Shown: positions 55,465-64,000 of the stretch, one piece after another | How positions within the stretch are numbered: the first letter of the stretch is position 1 | Layout: each line of letters starts with the position of its first letter | Assembly (NCBI GenBank): GCA_010015655.1 | Contig: ML976656.1 | Span: forward strand, 1,530,856 to 1,594,855 | Reading direction: 5' to 3' | Length of the DNA stretch: 64,000 nt | Source of the DNA: Bimuria novae-zelandiae CBS 107.79 | Taxonomy: Eukaryota; Ascomycota; Dothideomycetes; Pleosporales; Didymosphaeriaceae | The notes under the pieces: model-generated | The model's input: the letters and a program-made list of their open reading frames with translations, nothing else | Told to the model about the DNA's origin: nothing | Database searches by the model: none | Made by a program: the position numbers and the translations under genes

Positions 55465-56085
55465 ATGCCTAAGGATCCTAAGCCCCGTAAAGCGCGTGCG
55501 CCTCGCAAGAAGACTTCGACCTAAGAGCAACACGATCGCGCCGTTCGTATTCGCGAGTCGTTAAAGGAGATAGTGTTTCGTTGTGAAAGGTGTACAAAGA
55601 AGAATTTGCGATGTTTCGTGGATACCGCATCCGGTCGTTGCGCTGGCTGTATTGCTGCGCATGCTAAGTGTGAGCTGTACGTTCCTGAAGAAGAATGGGA
55701 AAAGGTAGAGCAAGAGAAGCGTAAGAAAGAGCTTGCGGTTGCTCGTGCGGAAGCTCTCTTGGCTCAAAGTAGATTAGAGTTGTTAGAGGTGAAGAGTCGT
55801 GAACAAGAATTTGCTCGTCGTGATTTAGCGATAGCAAAGGTTCATTAGAGTCAAGGGGCTAATGCTCAGGATAAGGTGTAAGAGACGGAGCGCTCGAGTG
55901 CGGTCGCTCCGTTCCAAGACAATTTCCTCGCTAATCCGGGCTAGTTACAGGCCAACAATCTCCTTCCTAATCCACCAATAGATCTTCTTCTTAATAAGTT
56001 TCTATCTAGTTCTCCTCCAATCGTTTCTGGTTCCTTCTCGTGGTCTGACGATAGTATTATGCCAACATTTAGCAATAGTTATTAA
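55465..56085 (+). pseudogene. Antisense accessory ORF of Gypsy-3: Zn2Cys6-like cluster plus coiled coil
   Basis: Plus-strand frame of 206 codons inside a minus-oriented Gypsy, between chromodomain coding and the 3' LTR. ATG 55465, basic N-terminus (MPKDPKPRKARAPRKKTST), then CERCTKKNLRCF and CAGCIAAHAKCELYVPEEEW. Six Cys at residues 40, 43, 50, 59, 62 and 69 give C-x2-C-x6-C-x8-C-x2-C-x6-C, as in fungal Zn2Cys6 DNA-binding domains, including Lys between Cys2 and Cys3. A Glu/Lys/Arg/Leu-rich coiled-coil helix follows (residues 75-125). Premature stops at 55522, 55846 and three later points look like CAA/CAG to TAA/TAG. All six Cys survive. The 3' end meets the chromodomain coding of the opposite strand. 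Role inferred; no functional evidence. Confidence 0.75.
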
Positions 56086-59000
56086 GGTTTACTTCTAGTT
56101 CTTATGTGTCTTCTAAGTGTAGATATCCTTTCTACTTAATTAAGTAGGTTCGTGGCTAATCCGTGTGTTGTAGTATCTTCTCGACTTCGAATTCGGTTTC
56201 CTCCTCTGGCTGGTGATAGAAGGTGGTTTCGACTAGTGTTTTAGGGTCTACTAGTTCTAATCGATCTATGTGGAATACTGGGTGTATTTTGGCGTCTAGT
56301 AGTAGTTTTAATTAGTAGTTAACCAGTAATACTTGTTTAGAAATAAAAAATAGTCTAAACTTAATATAATCTAGTTTCTTGTGCTTCTTCTTCTAAGTTC
56401 GAAGATTTTTCGTAAGCAGGTATGCTTTATCCCCCTTCTTTAGCTAAGGTGCCGTTTTTCTTTTTTGGTTTGTGTAGGAAATGCTTTGCTGTTAAGCTTT
56501 CTCAAGGTTCTCTTAGAGTTGTTAATGTATTTCTTTTATTTTTATAGCCGTGTTGATGGCTTCTTCCGTTCTAATGGTAGTAGGAAATGTCTAATTAAAG
56601 AGATGTAGATATCTTTCGTGGTTTGCATAGAACGGTGTATATCTAGTTACTACTAATATCTTGTTATTATATGCTAATTATACCATTAGTAATAAGGAAA
56701 TCTAATTATTCTTCTAGTTATTACAGTAGATGCGTAGGTACGTTTCTATTGTTTAATTCGTACGTTCTGTTTATCCGTCTGTCTATAAGTGGTAAGCTAT
56801 TAATAGTTTTCGTTTCGTTCTAATAAGTGCCATAAGTGTTATCCAGTAGTTCGAAGTAAAGAGTTTGTCTCTATCGCTAATAATTATCTTAGGGATGCCA
56901 TGATATCGTATAAGTCGATCTAAGATAAGGAACGCTAGTTCCGTTACTATTATTATCTTTTTACACGGTAGTAATTCCGCGTATTTAGTAAATCTGCATA
57001 CGATTACCAGTACTGCGTCGTAACCTACTCCGTTTGTAGGATCTTTTAACTTTGGCAATCCTGTAATAAAGTCTATTACGATGTCTTCCCATGGTGCTAT
57101 AGGTATCTGGATGGCTTGCATTTCTCCGTACTTAAGATGTGTTGCGTGTTTATTACGCTAGCATTCTACGCATTTACGTATGTAGGTTACTACTGCTTCC
57201 TTAATTCTTTTAAAGCTATAGTTTCTTTAGATTAGTTCTATTGTCTTCTTAATTCCGGGGTGTCCGTATACAGGGTTGTCATGGTATTATTGTATAACCT
57301 CTATCTATTGTTCCTTGGGTACTTCTCGTGTAAGTATAAGGAGTTGATTGAGTTCTACCGTCGGTTCTAGGGAACCGTCAGGATTTTTCTTTAGTATAGC
57401 GGAGTAGGTTTTAACTTTTTCTCTATTATTATTTATTCTACCAAGAGTATCTGCTCGTCCGTTTTCCTTACCTGGGGTATATATAATTTTAAATTTGTAT
57501 TGTCCTAGCGTTTCTAACTATCTTGCTTATTGTTAGGTTAGTTCCTTCGTAGTTGTAAAGCGTGTAAGGTTCTTATAGTCTATAAAGATCGTAAGTTCCA
57601 AGCAACTATATGCATAGATCCTCTAGTGTTTAATAGCTTTTATAATTATAAGTAGTTCTTTGTCGTGTACTTTGTATCGTGATTCTTCGGGTGTAAACTT
57701 GTGTGCGTAGTATGTAATTAGGTACTATTTGCCATTTTTCTCTTATTTCGCGCATGCTCCAACTGCTAAGTCGCTTACGTTAGTTTTAATACGCAGGGGT
57801 TCGTTATCCTGGAAGTGTATAAGGACTAGTAGCGTAATATATGCTTTCTATAGCGTTTAGAATGCTTGCTCGCATTCTTTTATCTAGTTAAAAGGTTTGT
57901 CTTTCTTTGTAAGGTTCGTAAGTAGTAGCGTAATTCTGGAGTAGTCTGTAATAAACTATCTATTAAATCTAGTAAATCTAAGGAAGGCTCGTACTTCCTT
58001 AAGGTTAGTAGGTAATTTCTACTTCTTTACTTCCTTAATTTTTAAAGGGCTTACTTAGATACCTTTAGTATTAATAACATGTCCTAGAAACTCTAGTTCT
58101 GTGACATAAAATTTGTATTTCTTAAGTTTTAATTATAGGTTAGCGCTGTCTAGTGCCCGTAGTACCGTTTGTACGTATTATATATAATCCTTCTCTTGTT
58201 TAGAGAATATTAGGATGTTGTTAAGGTAGGCAACTATAAATATGTTAAGGTAGTTCCTTAGTACGTTATTAATTATTACTTAGAACGTTGCTGGTGCGTT
58301 CGTGAGTCTAAAAGGCATGACTTAGTACTTAAATAGTCTGTATTTGGTTCAAAAGGCTGTCTTTTACTTATTACCTGCTGCTATTTGTATAAGGTGGTAT
58401 CCGTCTCGTAGGTCGAATTGTGTGAATATCTTGGCTCGTCCTAGCCTGTCTCGAGATTCTTGTATGTTCGGCAATAGGTATCTGTTCTTAATTGTTATAT
58501 TATTTAGCCTTCTATAGTTAATGCATAGACGTTGTGTTCTATCCTTCTTTATAATAAATATTAGGGGTAATGCTACTGGCAATTCTGACTTGCGTATCTA
58601 TCGCCTTTTAAGGGCTTTCTTTAGAAATTCGCGTGTCTATTAGAGTTCTTTTGCGCTTTATCTATATAGTGGTCTAAAGGGTGGCGTCTTTCCCTCTTCG
58701 AGAACAATGCGATAGTCTTAGTGTATATACTTAAGAAGGGCGTTAGCTCCTTTCTCTTCCCGAAATAAATAACTCCATTCCTTATATTTGTTAAAGATAT
58801 TAAAAGGTGTGCTGTTCTCTTCGTGCTTACGCTTTATAACCTAGTAGTTCCTACTAGCGTCTACTAAGTTAGTTTCGTGTTTATTAACTTCCAATCGCGA
58901 GATTATGTTGTTAATAGCTCTCTTATCTACTATTATGCTCTATTAATACGTAGGCTTTACTTATAATACACAGTTGCAGCGCTTAAAGGATAGCTCTTTC

Positions 59001-59290
59001 TTTTCCTAGTTAACTATAGGGTTATGCTTCCTTAACTAGGGTAATCCTAAAATCACGTCGTGATTGGCTTCTTTAATAATGTCGAGGGTAATTAATTCCT
59101 AGTGTCTATAGATTATAAGGGTGGTTTCGACCTCGTATTTAATAGTTGCTTTACCGGGCATTAGTTGTCCATTCGCGACATAGATAGCATAGGGTATGGC
59201 CTTCTTGCGCTTATAGAGTCCCGCTCTATCGAGTGCTTTCCTCAACACATAGCTTTCCTGTGCTCCTGAGTCTAGTATGGCTTTTATTTA
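56060..59290 (-). pseudogene. Gypsy-3 pol (protease, RT, RNase H, integrase, chromodomain)
   Basis: Minus-strand order: protease AILDSGAQESYVL near 59280; RT with PVALPLIFIIKKDRTQRL and INYRRLNNITIKNRYLLPNI (58582-58364, clean). The catalytic YLDD box reads YLNNILIFS near 58210. RNase H lies around 57800-57500. Integrase HHCC is at 57240-57130 and the core at 57121-56783 (WEDIVIDFITGLPKL, IIISDRDKLFTSNYW). A chromodomain follows at about 56205-56060: EFEVEKILQHTD, then YLIK and KGY. Stop codons throughout, most fitting RIP. Ty3/Gypsy chromovirus, a different family from Gypsy-1/2. Confidence 0.84.
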
Positions 59291-60329
59291 TATTTCTTTA
59301 AGCTGTACTAATAGCTTGATTAATGCCTAACTATTCGTGGCATTTAGTTCCTTAAAGGCGTTTTCTCGCCTGAGCCTAGGTCTAAAAAAGACATTTTCTT
59401 CATAACTAGCTTTGTGGGTTCGAAGTGTCCTTCCTTCTTTCTCCTTTAAGGCTACTACTAGGCCTCTTTTAGGATAGCTTCACCGTTTTCTTCCTTTATT
59501 ACTATTTCAATCCTAAGGGTCGTGGTCCCTTTTAGTACGCGATTGAACCTATGCTTGTCTTTTTACTCCCTGTATTCCTTGCAGTCGGGGTGTAAGTATG
59601 TTTACTATTTATCTAACGCGCATTTTCTATTAACTAGTAGTAATAGCGCTTAGTTTAGTGCTTAGTTAAGGTGTAAAAAGTATCGCGTTTTACGTTTATC
59701 CTAGAGGTAAACGTCGCAACGATTAATAGGGCAGTCAAACCACTCCTATCTATATTATTAGTATGTTCGGGGAAAGTAGCTGTATTCCTTAGCTTAGTAA
59801 TAAATAGTATATTAATCTTCTCTATAGAGGGTCTATTATATAGTCTTATGCGTAGGGTTGCGGTGGTCCAGGTCGTACTATGGTTCGTAGTTTAGGCTTT
59901 TATTTAGGTACTTCTTCTTGGGGTCTTTGTAGGCGTAACAATAGTCCGCCATTTCTCGTGCTGCTTTACTAACCAGGTCAAGTTAGTAAGCATGAAAAAA
60001 TGCTTCTACGTAGTCTTATCGTTCTACTATCGTAAACCCGAAGTCTCCTTCTCGAGGTTAGTGTTTTTCCAAGAAGTCGAAAACGTTCGTTGTCTTGCTA
60101 GTAACTGGCTTGTTCTAGCTAGGGTAAGGTGTAGGAGATTAAGGCATTAGTTCCTTCTCCTTTTCGTTTTTATCCGAACTTTCGTTTGCATCCTTGTAGA
60201 GTTATAAGTCAGGCAATTCTAATCGCTCCAAGTCTTTATCTTAGATATTAAGTTACTTAACAGCGTCTATTACTTGCTATTCCTTGTCAGTTGCGTCTGT
60301 ATCTGCGACGGATAGTACGTTTAACTGTC

Positions 60330-61227
60330 TAATAACCTTATTCTTAGATCTGCAGTTCCTGGCGATGTGGCCTAGTTTGCTATATATAAAATATAGGCGC
60401 GTCCCGGTCCCCTTGCGTTAGGTTCTATTTAGGTTACGCTAGTTAGGCTTTTGGAGGCCTATAGCCTTTCCTATTCCCTTTTCTAGGTTATTAAACTAGA
60501 CATCTTCTATAGGTTAGGGTCTGTAATAGTTGCGTTACTAGCGTTAAGGTATTTTTGGCGGCGCTCTATAGACTATAGGTGCCTATTATCTAAAACTAAT
60601 GTTTCTTAGGTTCTTGCGTAGTTCTTCTTACAATGCGAACTATTCCTTATTAATGCGGATAGTCTCTTTATATAGTTTTTCTAAGGTCTCTATCTTTATA
60701 CTACTACGTAGGAGTTCCTCGCGCACATTACGTTTAAGGCCTTATTTATATATTATCTTAAGAGATTTATTCTTCTAGTCGAGTTGCACGGCGTACTTAC
60801 AGAATTTAGCTATATACTTGGCTATAGATCGTTACTATTAGATTGTCTAGATCGCACGCTCAGCGATAGCGGTTTTATTAGTAATTCTAAATATTTATTA
60901 GAGGTATTTCTTAAAGTTGGAGTAGTCCTTAATAATATTGATAGCATCTTCGTTGCTGTTAATATAGTCTTTATCCTCGTTGTCGTGATCCATGTCTAGG
61001 TATTTAACTAGGTAAAGATAGATTTATGCTTCAGCGCTTCCTCGCATGTAAGTCGCTATAAAGATAACCTTCTTTTTATCTTCAAGATCTTAGTTTTAGT
61101 CAAAGAAGTAGAGGTCTAGTTGCAACAGCCAGGTATTAAGGAGGGTACAATTACTATTATACAAATCGGGTTTATGTGCCTTGTTCTTGCCATCCCCCAT
61201 AGGGGTGACATAGTTATCCGAAGCCAT
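60330..61227 (-). pseudogene. Gypsy-3 gag
   Basis: ATG 61227 (MASDNYVTPMGDGKNKAHKP), soon after the 5' LTR (ends 61275 in minus sense). The capsid part reads LLNTWLLQLDLYFFD and KKKVIFIATYMRG. A CCHC zinc-knuckle remnant lies near 60400-60350: YSKLGHIARNCRSKNK with the first Cys pair altered. It then leads toward the protease. Many stops. The RIP level is moderate, so the frame is still followed easily. Confidence 0.72.
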
Positions 61228-61274
61228 GGAAGAGTTAGGGGTCCTGTTAGTACTCTTGTTAAGGGTGTTCAAAA

Positions 61275-61725
61275 TGTTAGGTTCTATCTAGGATAGCTGG
61301 TCCTAAACGGGCTATGGTTGGTTCTCGGGCAAGAGTACTAGTAGGATAAGAGAGGGTCGTAGTAATAGCTTGCGCTTATCACTACGGCGTTAGTATTAAA
61401 GGTGTGTATAGTATAATTAAATCAACAAAGTTGCTTATTCAGATCCAAACGATAGATTAATAAACAAGATTAAACACAAATATCCGGGAGGGATATTTAA
61501 GCTCTCTATATACTACGTGAATCCTGCCATCCTCTATCTTCCTGCCATCCGGGATAGCTTCACCATCCGGGACGGTCTCGCCATCCGGGATGGTTACACC
61601 ATCTAGGATGGTTTTGCTTGGCGGGATGGCATGTCACGTGACCTCGGCTAAACAGCCCCGCCGAGTGTTACCCTTGCTGAGGACCCGTTGGCCCTCCGCG
61701 TCTCGTACATGTTCAGATCCTAACA
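61275..61725 (-). repeat. Gypsy-3 5' LTR
   Basis: 451 bp, colinear with 54883-55333; differences are mainly transitions. Carries the same CCATCC/GGATGG dyad array (61525-61630) and GTCACGTGAC at 61633-61642. Confidence 0.93.
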
Positions 61726-61730
61726 ACTAT

Positions 61731-64000
61731 AGACTTAAAAAAGACTAGTATAGTATATTTAATAACTACTATAAGCACTTCTTACTTTATTAGGCTAAGT
61801 ACTATAAGTAAATTAGCTAGTATTAATATTTCGATATTACCTGCGAATTATATAGATAATAGAAGTTTAAAATACGCTAGTTCCCTTAAGGCCTAGATCC
61901 TTAAGATACTAGCACGATAATAAGAAGCACGTAGCTAAGAAATAATATAAACTACCTAATAATTAGATAGAACTAATATAACCTATAGTGCTTTATATAC
62001 TTAAGCCTATAAGAAGAAGTAGCTTTTTTTAATAATTACTTAGGGCATAGTGCATTAGCCTAGAATAAATACCTTACTCTAAATTACTTACAATATAGGA
62101 ATTAGGGAGTATATAAGTCTAATAAGATTAGAGAGACCTATACGCTATATTAATAATAATATAAGTAGTATAGGGTTAAAGAAATCTTAAAGCTAGCCTA
62201 ACTTAAGAGTTAGATACAGAAGGTAGAAGTCTTATAAGAGAGCTAAAATAAGTCTAAGGACTTAAAAAACTAGATTATTACTAAGTAATAAGCTACACTA
62301 GTAATAGTGCGATTATTATAGCTTATTAAGTAGATACTTGCTAAGTTAAGAAACGCTTAATTAAGAATATTATAGTATATAAGTATTATATTATAGTACT
62401 TATTAACTTAGGGGTAGACGCGTGTTTAATAGCCCTATAAGTAGTTAAAAAATATAATATACTATATTATAATAAGAGGACACTGCTATAGATAGGACTT
62501 ATAAATAAGACCTAGTTATAAGAATATAGTAATAGTTAGCTACGCCTTAAGACGGCGCTAGTATAAGTTAATATAAAAGGCCTAGAGAGCTAACATGTTT
62601 TCACTATTATAAAAATAAGAGATATTAAAGCCATTATAAGATATAAATAGTTAGAATAACATAATCTATAAACAGACTAGATTAAACGTATAATCCTTCC
62701 TTAAAATCCACTAGTAATGGCCTAGGCAAGCCCTAAAGAAAGGGAAACTCTTTAGAAACCTTAAATAAGAAAGAGGAGCTAACTATCTAAGATATAAAAA
62801 GTATTAATATGCAAAATAAATAAGATCTTAAAGTAATACCTAAGATAAGTACACTATATATAGGTTTAAGAGGCTAAGATAGTCCTTAATGACCTAGGTC
62901 TACTAAAAGAATATAAGGAATTTGTAGACCTATTAAAGGAGTACGATAAGACTATCCTGCCTAAATATAAAAAGTAAAATTATAAGATACTACTAGTAGA
63001 AGAAGCTAAAGTATAGCTCAAGCGCCTAAGGCCCCTTACCTATAAATAAGAAAAAGAGTTAAAAGAGCTAATATAGAAGAATCTACGCTTAGGGAAGTAA
63101 AGACCTAGTTAGAGCCTTATAGCCTTCCCTATACTCTTTATTTATAAAAAAGACGGCAGGCTATAACTTTATATAAATTATAAATAGCTAAATACTATTA
63201 TAGTTAAAAACCGTTACCTATTACCCCTAATAACAGAGCTTATAGATCGACTCCGAGGAGCTAAGTAGTTTACGAAATTTAACGTCTAGGATAGATTCTA
63301 TAGGATCTAAATAGTAAAAAGTTATAAATAAAAATGGCTTTCCGCACACGATATAGCCTCTTTAAGTATATAATTATGCTAATAGGGCTAACTAATATAC
63401 TAGCAACCTTCTAGGAACTTATAAATTAAGTATTATATAAATACTTAGACGTATTCTGCACGGCATACCTCGACAACATATTAATATACTTAAGCGGAAT
63501 CCTAGAAGAATATAAGGAACATATTTACAAGGTATTATAAAAGTTATAAGAGTATAGATTACTCCTACACCCTAAGAAATGTGAATTCCACGTCACGGAA
63601 ACGGAATACCTAGGATTTATAATATCCTAGGAAGGTGTTAAAATGGATCTAAAAAAGATCGCGATAATAGAAAAATAGTTACTACCTAAATTAGTAAAGG
63701 ATATTTAATTCTTTTTAGGTTTTACTAACTCCTATTACAAATTTATTAGGAACTACTTAAAGGTTACTACTCTACTAATAGAACTTATAAAAATAGGAAA
63801 ATAGCGACCTCTATAGAAAGTAAAGAAGTAAGCCTTTAAATAGCTAAAGCGCCTATTCCTAACGGCACCCCTACTATAAATATATAACCTCGAGCGATAA
63901 TATTATATTTATATAAACGCATTAGATTATGCGTTAGAGGCTATACTACTATAAAAATATAATAATAAGAAGTAGAGACTAGTCTTTTATTACGTAAGAA
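61731..64000 (+). pseudogene. Gypsy-2 gag end and pol, partial
   Basis: Continues the frame interrupted at 54882 and matches Gypsy-1 12157-13205 and 15136-16350. The RT region is at 63100-63900; its catalytic box, AYLDNILIYL near 63465, is better preserved than in Gypsy-1 (one Asp kept). The empty pogo-A site (TA at 62780-62781) lies here. Saturated with TAA/TAG. Truncated by the window end, so the 3' LTR and any antisense ORF are not visible. Confidence 0.8.

Larger units (their letters stand above)
54883..61725 (-). mobile_element. Gypsy-3 chromovirus (6843 bp), reverse orientation
   Basis: 451 bp LTRs at 54883-55333 and 61275-61725 (TGTTAGG...CCTAACA), with a perfect 5 bp duplication ACTAT (54878-54882, 61726-61730). 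The empty site is visible in Gypsy-1 at 12152-12156. Coding is on the minus strand: gag from 61227, then protease, RT, RNase H, integrase and chromodomain. A polypurine tract (AAGAGGGGAGGTGA read minus) precedes its 3' LTR. An extra plus-strand ORF lies between chromodomain and 3' LTR. Less RIP-altered than its host. Confidence 0.93.
51175..64000 (+). mobile_element. Gypsy-2 chromovirus, 3' end outside window
   Basis: 5' LTR 51175-53464 (about 426 bp without pogo-D2). Internal region 53465 onward is colinear with Gypsy-1 gag-pol (53486 onward versus 10762 onward). Gypsy-3 sits at 54883-61725, with pol resuming at 61731. The second half of the LTR resembles that of Gypsy-1, while the first half (TGTTACGAACCAGAAGCAAG) differs. 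Target side is GTAA at the left; the right end is not in the window. Strong RIP except for a patch at 54360-54780. Confidence 0.87.

Overview
The window is from a filamentous ascomycete (Pezizomycotina; a dothideomycete-like fungus is my best guess, not proven). The evidence is spliceosomal genes with 48-110 bp introns, fungal transporter, Hsp20 and dienelactone-hydrolase-like genes, and pervasive repeat-induced point mutation (RIP). In most repeats C:G has gone to T:A, mainly at CpA, so transposon genes are full of TAA and TAG and poor in CpA/TpG.

Layout. 1-1180: dead Tc1/mariner transposase. 1359-4610: an orphan ORF and a sugar-transporter gene split by a pogo/Fot1-like element (pogo-A1). 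4803-24882: a four-level nest. A hAT element (hAT-1) holds a Copia element (6272-23245). That holds a chromodomain Gypsy (8162-19353). That in turn holds pogo-B in its 5' LTR and pogo-A2 in its pol. 24891-39900: the gene island. It has a RING-finger pseudogene split by pogo-C, an intact DLH/SnoaL-type gene, F-box-like and other degenerate genes, a kinase pseudogene, an intact nuclear-type protein, and an intact Hsp20 gene with a heat-shock element. 40058-48780: a second hAT holding a young Copia. 49289-49716: a solo LTR. 50415-64000: pogo-D1 interrupted by Gypsy-2, which holds pogo-D2 in its LTR and a whole reverse-oriented Gypsy-3. Gypsy-2 runs off the end of the window.

Most element ends are fixed by terminal repeats plus target-site duplications (TA for pogo, 8 bp for hAT, 5 bp for Copia and Gypsy-3). 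Several are also supported by an unoccupied paralogous site elsewhere in the window.

The most notable observation is a conserved accessory gene. It is encoded antisense to gag-pol, between the chromodomain and the 3' LTR, in two different chromovirus families (18240-18728 minus in Gypsy-1; 55465-56085 plus in Gypsy-3). Both copies show the spacing C-x2-C-x6-C-x8-C-x2-C-x6-C of a Zn2Cys6-like cluster, followed by a charged coiled-coil-like helix. A second observation is that all four pogo families have a family-specific motif repeated directly at exactly 17 bp spacing inside their terminal inverted repeats. No tRNA, rRNA or CRISPR was seen.
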